Part shown: positions 1 to 9,284 of the stretch, piece by piece | Layout of the letters: every line of letters begins with the position of its first letter | Numbering within the stretch: position 1 is the first letter of the stretch | Source of the DNA: JAFGHJ01 sp964534175 | GTDB taxonomy: Bacteria > Hydrothermota > UBA3072 | Assembly (NCBI GenBank): GCA_964534175.1 | Contig: CAZHNS010000004.1 | Location: 55,915 to 119,914 of the forward strand | Direction: 5' to 3' | Length of the DNA stretch: 64,000 nucleotides | The notes under the pieces: model-generated | What the model was told of the DNA's origin: nothing | What the model saw: the letters and a program-made list of their open reading frames with translations, nothing else | Database searches by the model: none | Position numbers and translations under genes: made by a program

Positions 1-1
1 G

Positions 2-115
2 CTAATAAACTTTCTTGTAGAGCCCGGATTATTTGAGGTAATGGTAGGAAGCTCATCCAGAGATATAAGACTGGAAGGGTTTTTTTATATAAATGGAGAA
101 ATAAATATCAGATAG
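2..115 (+). CDS. C-terminal end of a GH3 beta-glucosidase (5' part outside window)
   Basis: An open frame enters from the left edge and stops at TAG 113-115. Its 37 residues contain VMVGSSSRDIRLEG, the typical end of the fibronectin type III-like domain that closes many family 3 glycoside hydrolases. Only this tail is visible, so substrate and start are unknown. The two complete GH3 genes at 33-38 kb end in a Por sorting domain instead of this Fn3-like domain, so this is a third GH3 protein of a different architecture. It lies on the same strand as lpd, but a promoter lies between them. Confidence 0.72.
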   Translation, partial: LINFLVEPGLFEVMVGSSSRDIRLEGFFYINGEINIR

Positions 116-190
116 AATACTCAGTTAAGTTTTTTTCATTGTCTTTTTAGTGTTAATCTTGTGGTTTAGGTTTGCTGAGTTGTGTGCCCC

Positions 191-217
191 TTGACTTTTA
201 GGCTTAAAAACTATACT
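191..217 (+). promoter_or_regulatory. Promoter of lpd, probably giving a leaderless mRNA
   Basis: TTGACT (191-196) and TATACT (212-217) are separated by 15 bp. The ATG at 228 follows the -10 box by 10 nt, and no Shine-Dalgarno sequence stands before it. Transcription would therefore start close to the ATG itself. The spacer is short, which lowers confidence a little. Confidence 0.55.
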
Positions 218-227
218 TTCTTGAATA

Positions 228-1541
228 ATGCGAATAGGAATCATTGGCGGAGGACCTGCTGGGTACAGTGCAGCCATCAGATTATCTGAAAAAGGCAATA
301 AAGTTAATTTGTTTGAAAAAGAAAAGGTCGGCGGTGTATGTCTGAATATGGGATGTATCCCGGCGAAATCTCTAATTTATTCTGCAAATCTTTATTCTAT
401 TTTTAAATCGGATAAGAAAGAGCCGGATTGGGGAAAAATCCAGGGAAAAAAAGCTCTTGCTGTTAAGAGAGATCTGATGGGGCTTGAGAGACTACTTGAG
501 GAAAACAAAATAGAAGTTATTAAAAAAGAGGCAAAACTTAAGATTGGTGGTTCGATAGAAGCCGGGAAGATGTATAATTTTGATAAAGTTATAGTGGCAA
601 CTGGCTCAGTGCCCATAGCACCGCCATTTGAAGTGCCCGAAGATGTCTGGGGTAGCACCGAAGCACTTGAAGCGAAGGAGTTGCCAGAATCTATAACTGT
701 AATTGGAGCAGGCTATATCGGACTGGAGCTTGGTTATCTCTTTTCTTGTTTGGGCAGTAAGGTCTCATTGATAGAGAAAGAGAAAGAAGTGTTACCTGGT
801 GAAGATACTGAGTCAGCTGTACTCCTCCGAAAAAGTTTAATGAGAAAAGGGATGAAATTTTATTTGTCTTCAAAAGTTGCTGGTGTAGAAAAAGTAAATG
901 GAAAATTTAAAGTGATTTTCAATAACAACAACAAAGAAGTGAAAGTGGAATCCGAGAAAGTCCTTATTGCAATAGGGAGGAAGCCCAATATTGATAATCT
1001 GCCTGGAGAGATTTTAGAAGGAGATAAAGTGGTTAAAGTTAATGACTTTTTAGAAACGAAAATGAAAAGCGTATATGCTGCCGGAGACTGCAGAGGCGGT
1101 TATCTTCTTGCACACGGAGCGTACAAGGATGCGGAGATAGTGGCTAGGAACATCTTTGGAGAAAAAGTCGAAAAGGATAAGTTTTCGATACCAAGAGTTG
1201 TTTATACTGATCCTGAACTTGCTTCTGTCGGTAAAACGGAAGAGAAGGTTAGGTCTCTTAATATAGATTATTTGGTTTCAAAAGTTCCTTTTGCCTCTAA
1301 CGGGAGGGCTATAGCAACCGGTAAGACTAGAGGACAAATCAAAATCATTCATACGAAAGAGGGGGAAATAATCGGAAGCATGATATTAGGAGAGAGTGCT
1401 TCAGAGATTATATCCCTTCTAGGTTTGGCTATGGATATGAAGATAAGTATAAAGAGACTTTCGGAAACAGTCTTTCCTCATCCTACTTTTTCAGAGGTTA
1501 TAGGAAAAGTTACTGCAGCTGCCGAAGGCCATACAGTCTAA
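228..1541 (+). CDS. lpdA: Dihydrolipoamide dehydrogenase (E3)
   Basis: This 437-residue flavoprotein reoxidises dihydrolipoamide with NAD+ in 2-oxoacid dehydrogenase or glycine cleavage complexes. It begins with the FAD-binding GGGPAG motif. The redox-active disulfide lies in GGVCLNMGCIPAKS (Cys about 38 and 43). A second Rossmann motif GAGYIGLELG binds NAD, AAGDCRGG is the second FAD contact, and HPTFSE carries the catalytic His of the dimer interface. Length fits the family (about 450-470). No E1, E2 or glycine-cleavage genes lie nearby. It heads a long co-directional run, and the RNase gene starts directly after its stop codon. A mercuric-reductase-like paralogue is less likely because the His-x-x-x-x-E motif is intact. 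Confidence 0.9.
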   Translation: MRIGIIGGGPAGYSAAIRLSEKGNKVNLFEKEKVGGVCLNMGCIPAKSLIYSANLYSIFKSDKKEPDWGKIQGKKALAVKRDLMGLERLLEENKIEVIKKEAKLKIGGSIEAGKMYNFDKVIVATGSVPIAPPFEVPEDVWGSTEALEAKELPESITVIGAGYIGLELGYLFSCLGSKVSLIEKEKEVLPGEDTESAVLLRKSLMRKGMKFYLSSKVAGVEKVNGKFKVIFNNNNKEVKVESEKVLIAIGRKPNIDNLPGEILEGDKVVKVNDFLETKMKSVYAAGDCRGGYLLAHGAYKDAEIVARNIFGEKVEKDKFSIPRVVYTDPELASVGKTEEKVRSLNIDYLVSKVPFASNGRAIATGKTRGQIKIIHTKEGEIIGSMILGESASEIISLLGLAMDMKISIKRLSETVFPHPTFSEVIGKVTAAAEGHTV

Positions 1542-3008
1542 ATGAAAACTAAGAAACAGATATTTCTGAATATAAGAAGAGAAGATGTAAGAGTTGCGGT
1601 TCGCGAGGACGGAGAATTGGTTGAATTTTATATAGAAAGAGGAGACTCTTCTTTTTCTCCCGGAACAATCATAAAAGGGAAGTTAATTGCAATCCGAAAG
1701 GAATTAAATGCGGTTTTTGTTGATATTGGGGCGCAGTCGGCCGGGTTCTTACCATTAAATGATTTTTATCTTTCCCTGCAGCATAAGGAGCAAGATGAAG
1801 AGGGTTTAGAGTTCTTGGTGCAGGTCAAGAAAGAACCGTACGGAACAAAAGGCGCACGTCTTACCACATTTATAGCAATTCCGGGTAGGTATCTTGTTCT
1901 TATGCCGTTCAAAGAAGCCTTTGGAGTGTCAAGAAAAATAAAAAACGACAAGGATAGAAGAAAGTTAAAAAAGATGGTTAAAGAACTTTATACTGACGGT
2001 ATGGGTGCTATCGTCAGAACCGCATCTTCTGGTGAAAATATTCGAGTTATGAGAGCCGATCTTTTGGAATTAAAGAAAAACTGGGAAAGAATTGAAAGGG
2101 AGAGCAAGACTGTAGAGGCGCCCTATGTGCTGTGGAGAGACGAAGAATTGCCTATCAGAATGACAAGAGATTTGCTTGACGACTCGGTTTCTGAATTTAT
2201 TGTAGATTCAGAAGAAGCGTTCAGGAAGATTAAGGAATATTTAAACAGAAAGAAATCCTCACTTATAAAAAAGGTAAAATTATATAAAAATCATACTCCA
2301 ATATTTAACCACTATTGGATTGAACAGGAACTGCGTTCGATATTCAGAAGAAAGATTTATCTTAAAAGCGGAGGTCATATTGTAATAGACGAAACTGAAG
2401 CACTTACAGTGTTTGACGTAAATACTGGCTCATACAGAGGGAAAAAAACAACGGAAGCAATGATTTTCAAAACGAATTGTGAAAGTGCTGTAGAAATAGC
2501 AAGACAATTGAACTTAAGAGACATAGGTGGTATAATTATAATAGACTTCATAGATATGCAAAAGAAGAAGAATCAAGATGATTTGTTGAAATTGTTCAAA
2601 CGACAGTTAAGAAAGGGTAAAGCTAGATACAAAATTGTACCTAAACTTTCTCCTAATGGTCTTCTCGAAATGACCAGAGAAAGAGCTCGCAAGAATATTG
2701 CAAAGAGATTTGTTGAATCATGCCCTTATTGTAGAGGGAAGGGTTATGCTCTTAGTGCCCCATACTTGTTATCTAGATTTACTACCTGGCTTGAAAAGAA
2801 AGGTAAATCGTTGTTAAATACAAAAGTACGTATTATAGCTAATCCAAGGGTTGCAATTTATTTTGAGAAGGAAGGGAAAAACACACTCGAGTATTCCTGT
2901 GTAAAGAATAAGATGCATATAGAAATTGTCCATAAGGAAAGTAATCCCATTGAATTGGTAGAAGTTATAACTTATAATAATGATGAAGTAGTAAAAGAAG
3001 AGATATGA
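1542..3008 (+). CDS. rng: Ribonuclease E/G family endoribonuclease
   Basis: This 488-residue protein belongs to the RNase G/E family, which cleaves single-stranded RNA in rRNA maturation and mRNA decay. An N-terminal S1 RNA-binding domain contains GTIIKGKLIAI and FVDIGAQSAGFLPL. The catalytic Mg-binding aspartates sit in VFDVNTG (about residue 290) and IIDFIDM (about 337). CPYCRGKG (about 394) is the zinc-link motif that holds the dimer. There is no long C-terminal degradosome scaffold, so it resembles RNase G more than RNase E. The start ATG directly follows the lpd stop, and the end overlaps the next gene by 4 bp (ATGA). Confidence 0.92.
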   Translation: MKTKKQIFLNIRREDVRVAVREDGELVEFYIERGDSSFSPGTIIKGKLIAIRKELNAVFVDIGAQSAGFLPLNDFYLSLQHKEQDEEGLEFLVQVKKEPYGTKGARLTTFIAIPGRYLVLMPFKEAFGVSRKIKNDKDRRKLKKMVKELYTDGMGAIVRTASSGENIRVMRADLLELKKNWERIERESKTVEAPYVLWRDEELPIRMTRDLLDDSVSEFIVDSEEAFRKIKEYLNRKKSSLIKKVKLYKNHTPIFNHYWIEQELRSIFRRKIYLKSGGHIVIDETEALTVFDVNTGSYRGKKTTEAMIFKTNCESAVEIARQLNLRDIGGIIIIDFIDMQKKKNQDDLLKLFKRQLRKGKARYKIVPKLSPNGLLEMTRERARKNIAKRFVESCPYCRGKGYALSAPYLLSRFTTWLEKKGKSLLNTKVRIIANPRVAIYFEKEGKNTLEYSCVKNKMHIEIVHKESNPIELVEVITYNNDEVVKEEI

Positions 3009-4315
3009 AGAAATCACTCCTGCTTTTTTTGTGCTTTTCTGGGTGTATCTATTATAATACATACTATAATGCGGAAAAATATTATAGCGAGGAAAATTAT
3101 AAAAAAAGCATAGAGAAATGTAAAAAAATACTTAAGAAACATCCGGGCTCAGGTTATGAAGATGATGCGATTTTTCTCATGGGGAAAAGTTATTATTATT
3201 TGGAAAACTACGATGAAGCGAAAAAAAGTTTTAGAAAAATCATTGATTTTTTCTCTAATTCTCCCTTTGTAGAAGAAAGCTATCTTTTTCTCGGTAAAAT
3301 AGCTCTTAGAAAGAAAAATTTGAACGAATCTATTATTTTTCTTGATAAAGCTGCCAATTCAAAAGATCCTGCTATAAGAATGGAAACGTTTAAGACAAAA
3401 TTAGAATTATATCTTTTAACGGATGACCCAGAGAAAACAATAGAGGAAGGAGAGGAATTTATAAAAAGATATAGAGGTAACTCGGAGGAAGCCTATTATT
3501 TAATAGGTAATGCAAACAGGTTAATCGGTAACAATGAAAAGGCATTAGAAATGTATAAAAAAGCATTGAAAGAACGCTCCTCTGTTCCCTCAACAAAACT
3601 CGTATATAATTTGGCAGAATTATACGTTGAAATGGATAGTCTTAAAGAGGCTTTATCTATACTTGAGAAAAAGGAGAAGTGCGATTCGTGTTCTTTGCTT
3701 AAAGGAAGAATTTTGATGGTTCTAAATGATTTTGAAGGAGCAACAGAATCTTTCGAGTCTTTAGAAAAAAGAAAGGATAGCTTGGGAGTTGTTGCAAAGT
3801 ATTGTCTTGGGGAAATAAAAGAATTAGAGGGAGACACTTCTGCGGCTCTTGAATTATATAAAAAGGCAGTATCAATGAGAGATTTCGGTGAAATAAGCGA
3901 AAAAGCGAAAGCAAAAGAAGAAATATTCGAAAATATCTTCTTACTTCAAACCCGTGCTGAGAAGAAAGAAAATAAGGAAGAAAACGAGGAAAAAGCAGAA
4001 CAGGACTATGAAAGAAAAGATTCTTCTTATATATTTTTCAGAATAGGAGAACTTTATTATTGGAGTTTGCATGAAACAGAGAAAGGGTCCGAATGGTACA
4101 GAAAAGTGCACGAGGAATTTCCGGAAAGCACATATGCTCCCAAGGCAATTTTTAATCTTTTGAATATAGAGTTAAGCAAAGATTCGACTATTTCTAAAGA
4201 AGCCAATGAATTTTTTTCAATTTTAATGAATAAATACCAGAATACAAGGTATAGCGAGAAGGCAAAAGAGCTTTATGGCCCCTACTTTCAGGATACTACC
4301 AGTTCTCGAGAATAA
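3005..4315 (+). CDS. TPR-repeat lipoprotein of the cell envelope
   Basis: The 436-residue protein starts with a short hydrophobic signal ending in a lipobox-like FSGC (Cys about 14), so it is probably lipid-anchored. A Tyr-rich stretch YYNTYYNAEKYY follows, then repeated helix-turn-helix units of TPR type (for example SYYYLENYDEAKKSFRKI and GNNEKALEMYKKAL). A Glu/Lys-rich low-complexity stretch lies near residues 315-335. The end (about 350-425) has a BamD/YbgF-like look. TPR lipoproteins usually act as scaffolds for envelope assembly; no specific partner can be named. It overlaps rng by 4 bp and pyrK by 41 bp. Confidence 0.75.
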   Translation: MKKSLLLFLCFSGCIYYNTYYNAEKYYSEENYKKSIEKCKKILKKHPGSGYEDDAIFLMGKSYYYLENYDEAKKSFRKIIDFFSNSPFVEESYLFLGKIALRKKNLNESIIFLDKAANSKDPAIRMETFKTKLELYLLTDDPEKTIEEGEEFIKRYRGNSEEAYYLIGNANRLIGNNEKALEMYKKALKERSSVPSTKLVYNLAELYVEMDSLKEALSILEKKEKCDSCSLLKGRILMVLNDFEGATESFESLEKRKDSLGVVAKYCLGEIKELEGDTSAALELYKKAVSMRDFGEISEKAKAKEEIFENIFLLQTRAEKKENKEENEEKAEQDYERKDSSYIFFRIGELYYWSLHETEKGSEWYRKVHEEFPESTYAPKAIFNLLNIELSKDSTISKEANEFFSILMNKYQNTRYSEKAKELYGPYFQDTTSSRE

Positions 4316-5012
4316 AAAACTCGGAATTTACAGTAAAATTACGTTAGAGGATGAACGGATATGCAAATATGCGGAATGTGGGAATTTTGTGATGGTATCC
4401 TTGCAAGCCCTTGATCCTTATCTGCCCAGGCCTTTTTCTTTTCTGGAGAAAAGCAAAAAAAATTTTTCTATACTTGTTAAAGTTAAAGGGAAGGGGACGG
4501 AGCTTTTGTCGAAGGTTAAAAAAGGTGATAAAATTAAGGTTCTAGGGCCGCTGGGTAAAACATTTTGTCCTCCAAAGCGAGCGGTTCTTATAGCAGGTGG
4601 AATAGGTATAGCTCCTGTCTATTATCAATCTGCTTGGATGGAAGGAGGTCTATTATTTTACGGTACTAAAAGAAAAAAAGATCTCATTTTTACTCAAGAA
4701 TTTAAAGAAAGAGGTTTTAAAGTGAGAACTATTACGGAAGAAAATGGAGGTCTTGTTACTGATATTTTAAAAAAATACGCGCATGAACTAAATGGCAAAC
4801 AAATATTTATTTGCGGATCAATAGAAATGGTAGAACAAATAAAGAAAATTTTAAACAGAGAACAAATTGATAAAGCCTATGTTTATATTGAAAAGAGAAT
4901 GGGGTGTGGTCTCTCGGGATGTAAATCTTGTGCGGTGAAAACCCTTGAAGGCTACAAGCTTGTGTGCAAGGAGGGACCTGTTTTTCCTCTAAAGGAGGTA
5001 GACCTTGGTTGA
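4275..5012 (+). CDS. pyrK: Dihydroorotate dehydrogenase electron-transfer subunit
   Basis: PyrK carries electrons from the PyrDB catalytic subunit to NAD+ through FAD and a [2Fe-2S] cluster in pyrimidine synthesis. The 245-residue protein shows the flavin-binding RPFSFLE, the nucleotide-binding GGIGIAPVYY, and a C-terminal cysteine cluster GCGLSGCKSCAVK...C typical of PyrK. The proposed ATG at 4275 lies inside the end of the TPR gene with only a weak AAAGAG ribosome site before it; an internal start is possible. The end overlaps pyrD by 8 bp, and pyrF and pyrE follow directly, which confirms the assignment. Confidence 0.92.
   Translation: MAPTFRILPVLENKKLGIYSKITLEDERICKYAECGNFVMVSLQALDPYLPRPFSFLEKSKKNFSILVKVKGKGTELLSKVKKGDKIKVLGPLGKTFCPPKRAVLIAGGIGIAPVYYQSAWMEGGLLFYGTKRKKDLIFTQEFKERGFKVRTITEENGGLVTDILKKYAHELNGKQIFICGSIEMVEQIKKILNREQIDKAYVYIEKRMGCGLSGCKSCAVKTLEGYKLVCKEGPVFPLKEVDLG
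4991..4998 (+). promoter_or_regulatory. Strong ribosome binding site fixing a TTG start for pyrD
   Basis: AAAGGAGG ends 6 nt before the TTG at 5005, inside the last codons of pyrK. No ATG is suitably placed, so this site decides the pyrD start. Confidence 0.75.
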
Positions 5013-5892
5013 TCTCAGAGTAAAATTTGGGTCCGTTGAATTAAAAAATCCTTTAATTCTTGCTTCAGGAGTATGGGATTTTCCTTATGCAAAAATAATT
5101 GATTTCAAAAAATTGGGAGGAGTTATATGTAAAGGTGTTTCGCTTTTCCCGAAAGTTGGAAATCCTCCCCCGAGAATTACAGAAACTCCTTGCGGAGTTA
5201 TTAATTCCATAGGGCTCGAAAATAAGGGATTTGAAAATTTCAGCAGCGAAATTCTGCCCGAAGCGAAGAAGTTGGGAACGTCTATTTTCGTTAATATATT
5301 TGGAGAATCGATTGAAGAGTTTAAGGAAATAGCATCTAAAATTGATGGGGTCGAAGGAATAGAAGTTAACATTAGTTGTCCTAATGTAGATAAAGGAGGA
5401 GAGAATTTCGGAGGCGACCCGAAAACTGTTTTTTCGATAACTAAAGCGGTATGCGGCGAAACAGAATTGCCCGTTATAGTCAAACTTACACCAACTGCGG
5501 CCAGTATTGAAGAAACTGCCGAGGCCGCTAAAGAGGGCGGAGCCATGGCAGTTACCGCATCTAATACTTTTCCCGGATTGGTGATAGATATTGAAAGAAA
5601 AGAACCTTTTTTCAAAAGAGTATCAGGTGGATTAAGTGGACCTGCTGTTAAACCTCTTGCTTTGTACAATGTATACCGAATTAAAAATGCCGTTGATATA
5701 CCAATTATAGGTTCAGGTGGGATCGCAAACTATAAAGATGTGCTCGAATATCTTATAGCAGGTGCTTCAGCTGTTCAACTGGGCAGTATTATTTTTAACA
5801 ACCCCCTTGCACCAATTGAAATCTTGGATAATTTAAAGTGTTGGTTAAAAGAAAATGGTTGCAAAAACTTAAAAGACGTAAATAAAAAATGA
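5005..5892 (+). CDS. pyrD: Dihydroorotate dehydrogenase catalytic subunit (class 1B)
   Basis: This 295-residue FMN enzyme oxidises dihydroorotate to orotate. NPLILASGVWDF begins the TIM barrel, NISCPN holds the catalytic Cys of class 1B enzymes, SNTFPGLVID and GGLSGPAVKPLALY are conserved loops, and IIGSGGI binds the FMN phosphate. The adjacent pyrK shows that it uses the NAD-linked heterotetramer form rather than quinones. The start is TTG, chosen by the strong ribosome site at 4991-4998. It overlaps pyrK by 8 bp and pyrF by 4 bp. Confidence 0.94.
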   Translation: MVDLRVKFGSVELKNPLILASGVWDFPYAKIIDFKKLGGVICKGVSLFPKVGNPPPRITETPCGVINSIGLENKGFENFSSEILPEAKKLGTSIFVNIFGESIEEFKEIASKIDGVEGIEVNISCPNVDKGGENFGGDPKTVFSITKAVCGETELPVIVKLTPTAASIEETAEAAKEGGAMAVTASNTFPGLVIDIERKEPFFKRVSGGLSGPAVKPLALYNVYRIKNAVDIPIIGSGGIANYKDVLEYLIAGASAVQLGSIIFNNPLAPIEILDNLKCWLKENGCKNLKDVNKK

Positions 5893-6617
5893 AAAAAGAA
5901 GCAAGAGATTTTTTAATAGTGTCTTTAGATGTTCCTTCGATGGAAGCAGGCTTGGATATAGTAGAGGCGTTAGAAGGATTAGTAAATTTCTACAAAATCG
6001 GATTGGAGCTTTTCACTCGAGCAGGGCCTAAAATTGTAGAAATTTTAAAGAAGAGAGGGAAAAAAGTATTTCTCGACTTGAAATTACATGACATTCCTAA
6101 TACGGTTTCAGGAGCAGTTAATGCTGCAATTGATATGGAAGTAGACATCTTAACATTACATACTCTAGGCGGTTTTGAAATGATGGAAGCTGCTCAGAAA
6201 GCAGTATGGAATAAAAACTTAGAAAAACCTATTTTATTGGGAGTTACAATTTTAACTAGCCTTGACGAAGCATTTTTAGAAGATGTGCTTGGAATTGAAA
6301 AGACTCTAAATGATGAAATCTTGGATTTGGCCTCAATTGCAAAAAGTGCTGGGTTGGGTGGAGTTGTGGCTTCGTCTGAAGAAGTTACTTCGATTAAAGA
6401 ACTTTGTGGTAAAGATTTTATGGTGGCGACACCCGGAATAAGACTCAGCAAAGCAAAAAAGGATGACCAGAAAAGATTTGCCACTCCTATTGACGCAATA
6501 ATAAATGGATCAGATTATTTGGTAGTGGGAAGACCCATTATAAAATCCGAAAATATACGTAAGTCAGCAGAAGTTATAATCAAGGAAATTGAAGATGGAT
6601 TACAAAAAAGTGCTTGA
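5889..6617 (+). CDS. pyrF: Orotidine 5'-phosphate decarboxylase
   Basis: PyrF decarboxylates OMP to UMP, the last step of the pathway. The 242-residue barrel starts with SLDVPSMEAGLDIVEAL and contains the catalytic Asp/Lys array in FLDLKLHDIPNT (DxKxxD). It closes with ATPGIR and the phosphate-binding YLVVGRPI. Length matches bacterial type 1 PyrF (about 230-245). It overlaps pyrD by 4 bp and the start of pyrE. Confidence 0.95.
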   Translation: MKKEARDFLIVSLDVPSMEAGLDIVEALEGLVNFYKIGLELFTRAGPKIVEILKKRGKKVFLDLKLHDIPNTVSGAVNAAIDMEVDILTLHTLGGFEMMEAAQKAVWNKNLEKPILLGVTILTSLDEAFLEDVLGIEKTLNDEILDLASIAKSAGLGGVVASSEEVTSIKELCGKDFMVATPGIRLSKAKKDDQKRFATPIDAIINGSDYLVVGRPIIKSENIRKSAEVIIKEIEDGLQKSA

Positions 6618-7143
6618 GGAAGCGGGTGCCTTACTTGAGGGTCATTTTTTGTTGACTTCAGGATTGCATTCAGATAAATATATTGAGAAAATGCGTATAC
6701 TTGAGAATCCTGCTTTAATGGAGCCTTTTCTTGATAAAATGAGAGATTTAAGCCCGGAAGCCGATTGGTTCATTGGTCCTACCTTAGGAGGAGCCATTAT
6801 AGCTTTCGAACTGGCTAGAATAACAGGAAAGAAAAGCGCTTTTGCCGAAAGAAAAGAAACAGGCAGAGAATTGAAAAGAGAATTTACAATAAAAAGTTCA
6901 GACAAAATAGTAATAGTGGATGATATTTTAACTACGGGTATTTCAATTAAAGAAACAATTAAGGCAATTGATAAGGGTGAAATTATAGCTGTAGTTGTAA
7001 TGATAGACCGTTCTACTGCGAATATCGAAATTGATATGCCAATAAAATCCGTTTTTAAATATCCAATCGAGAACTACCGTGAAGAAGCGTGTCATCTTTG
7101 TAAGCAAAAAGTACCTTTAACTAAAAGAGGTGGAAAAAAATGA
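6595..7143 (+). CDS. pyrE: Orotate phosphoribosyltransferase
   Basis: PyrE joins orotate and PRPP to give OMP. The PRPP-binding signature IVIVDDILTTGIS is intact. The 182-residue protein ends in CHLCKQKVPL, a Cys pair also seen in many PyrE of this length. The start is placed at ATG 6595, with AAGGA 7 nt upstream; a TTG two codons earlier (6589) is possible. The gene begins inside the end of pyrF and overlaps the Wzc gene by 4 bp. Early steps (pyrB, pyrC, carAB) are not in the window. Confidence 0.94.
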   Translation: MDYKKVLEEAGALLEGHFLLTSGLHSDKYIEKMRILENPALMEPFLDKMRDLSPEADWFIGPTLGGAIIAFELARITGKKSAFAERKETGRELKREFTIKSSDKIVIVDDILTTGISIKETIKAIDKGEIIAVVVMIDRSTANIEIDMPIKSVFKYPIENYREEACHLCKQKVPLTKRGGKK

Positions 7144-9284
7144 ATAAAGAATATGAAATTGATATTAAAGATTATTTAAGAATAATAAGGAGAAGACGAG
7201 GTATCGTTATAGGGATTATTGCAGCTTGTTTAATCCTTTCCATTCTCTACTTTTTTTATGCTCCCCCTAACTATACATCTACTTCTAAAGTTCTTGTTAA
7301 AAGAGTCGAATCCATTTTTACGAGCACTTATTATAAATCCCCCACCGAAGAAGAACTTACCAACCATATTTTTTTGATCAAGAGTTATCCTGTTATTGAA
7401 GAAACTGCCGAAAGCTTTACTGCCGATGAGCTTGAAAAGATGGGGATCAGCAGTAAGGAAGAAGCTTTTTTCCGCATGAAAAATGACATAGATAACGGTA
7501 GAATCGAAGTGAGCACTAAAGGAGAATCACGTATTATAGAAATAAGAGTTACCGAAGCAAACCCCTATATCAGTCAGCTATTCGCTAATAGGCTCGCAGA
7601 AACTTACAGGTCTTTTGATATTGAAATTAAAAAGGAAGACGCTCATTCGACTTATGACTTTATTGCCGATCAAACAGAAAAAGTCCAGAGAGATTTAGAG
7701 GAATCTGAGGAAAAATTAAAAGACTTTAAAGAGAAATATGGAATTCTCGGAGTCTCGGCCGAGATAGAGCAGTTCATAAGACAGATGTCTGATATAGAAA
7801 AGGAGCTAAAAAGTGCTTCTATTGAGGCGGAAGTTCTTGAAAAGAAAATTAATGCAGTGAAATCCAAATTGAATGAACAACAAAAGACTTTACTTACGGA
7901 AGCTTCTCAAACCTCGTATAACGTTCTGGTAGATCTAAAGAGGCAGCTTACTAATCTGGAAAACGAAAAAGCTAATCTTTTAATCCAGGGATATGCTCCT
8001 GAAGACCAGAAAATACTCAAGATAAACGAATCAATTCAATCATTAAAGGATAAAATGAGTACGGTGGCAAGGGACCTCCTGCAAAAAGAAGGCACTCTTG
8101 ACCCTTTGGTCCAGATGGAAGAATTTATGCAGCAATCAGTTAATCTGGCGATAGACTATGCTGTTGCCAAGAGCAGAATTGAAGCGTTGGATGAGGCTTT
8201 AAGATATTACAAAAACAGACTTAATAAAATACCGAAGCGAGAATTAGAACTTGCAAGACTGGAAAGGGAAAAAGAAGCGAATACAGAGATATATCTAATG
8301 CTTCTTGAAAAAAGAGAACAGGCTCAAATCGAGGAAGTCAGAGAAAGCGGAGGGATTTCAATACTTGAGTTTGCCCGACTCCCAAAAGGCCCTAATACAA
8401 TTTCCAAAGTTAAGAAAAGCGTATTGTTTATTATTCTCGGTGTTCTATTAGGTATCGGAGGAGGTTTCGTAGTAGATTATGTGGATTCTGCTGTGAGAGA
8501 TGAGTTAGAAATAACCAGAATTTCAGGATTGCCGATTCTTGGTAGAATTCCTGTTGTTGAAGATGACAAAAAAGATAAAAACAAATCCAGAAAAAACCTC
8601 TTTGTATTAACAGAGAAAGAATCCAGAAGTCATGTTGCGGAGGCTTTCAGAAGCCTGCGCGCCAATATTAAGTTATCGAGAGCTGAAGGGTTTCCTTCTT
8701 CCATCTTAATTACGGGACCGGACGCAGGTTCAGGGAAATCGATGATTGCTATAAATCTTGCTCTTTCCTTCGTGTCTTCCGGGAAAAAAGTTCTTCTCGT
8801 AGATACGGACCTCAGGCGGCCAGCAATTGAAAAGTATCTGAGAATAAAGAAAAAGAAAGGGCTTACTGAGTTGCTCGTAAATGAAGAAAAAGAAATCCAG
8901 CCTCTTTCTGTCGATGGTTTAAAGATTATACCATCTGGCCAATTGCCTCCTAATCCATCTGAATTACTGGATTCCGATAGAATGAAAGAACTTCTGAATA
9001 AGTGGAAAAAAGAATACGATATAGTTCTTCTTGACTCTCCCCCCTTAATGACCGTAAGTGATAGCAGAATATTGGCTTCCGAAGTTGAAGAAACATTGCT
9101 CGTGGCTTCATACGGAGAAACCAATCGTCATATCATTGCTCAAACTTCGGAGCTTCTTGAACAGCTTTCGATAGAAGCTCTTGGGTATATACTTAATAAA
9201 GTCGATATACATAAAGAATACGGTTATTATGGGTATTATTATGGGTATTACTATTATAATAAGCCGCAAAAAAAAGAGGATTAA
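7140..9284 (+). CDS. Wzc/CapB-type polysaccharide co-polymerase tyrosine kinase
   Basis: The 714-residue protein joins a Wzz chain-length domain to a cytoplasmic BY-kinase. One membrane helix lies near residues 19-40 and another near 427-450, with long coiled coils between them in the periplasmic part. The kinase has a Walker A GPDAGSGKS (about 525), the A' motif VLLVDTDLRRP and Walker B IVLLDSPP. The C-terminus is a tyrosine cluster (YGYYGYYYGYYYYN), the autophosphorylation tail of such kinases. It probably controls export or polymerisation of a surface polysaccharide; ugd, converging from downstream, would provide UDP-glucuronate. It is the last gene of the pyr run (4-bp overlap) and converges with ugd. 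Confidence 0.88.
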   Translation: MNKEYEIDIKDYLRIIRRRRGIVIGIIAACLILSILYFFYAPPNYTSTSKVLVKRVESIFTSTYYKSPTEEELTNHIFLIKSYPVIEETAESFTADELEKMGISSKEEAFFRMKNDIDNGRIEVSTKGESRIIEIRVTEANPYISQLFANRLAETYRSFDIEIKKEDAHSTYDFIADQTEKVQRDLEESEEKLKDFKEKYGILGVSAEIEQFIRQMSDIEKELKSASIEAEVLEKKINAVKSKLNEQQKTLLTEASQTSYNVLVDLKRQLTNLENEKANLLIQGYAPEDQKILKINESIQSLKDKMSTVARDLLQKEGTLDPLVQMEEFMQQSVNLAIDYAVAKSRIEALDEALRYYKNRLNKIPKRELELARLEREKEANTEIYLMLLEKREQAQIEEVRESGGISILEFARLPKGPNTISKVKKSVLFIILGVLLGIGGGFVVDYVDSAVRDELEITRISGLPILGRIPVVEDDKKDKNKSRKNLFVLTEKESRSHVAEAFRSLRANIKLSRAEGFPSSILITGPDAGSGKSMIAINLALSFVSSGKKVLLVDTDLRRPAIEKYLRIKKKKGLTELLVNEEKEIQPLSVDGLKIIPSGQLPPNPSELLDSDRMKELLNKWKKEYDIVLLDSPPLMTVSDSRILASEVEETLLVASYGETNRHIIAQTSELLEQLSIEALGYILNKVDIHKEYGYYGYYYGYYYYNKPQKKED

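Noticed and set aside
5085..5669. 194-codon open frame on the minus strand inside pyrD
   Set aside because: It is fully antisense to pyrD, whose motifs and operon position are certain, and it has low-complexity Ser/Leu composition typical of shadow frames.
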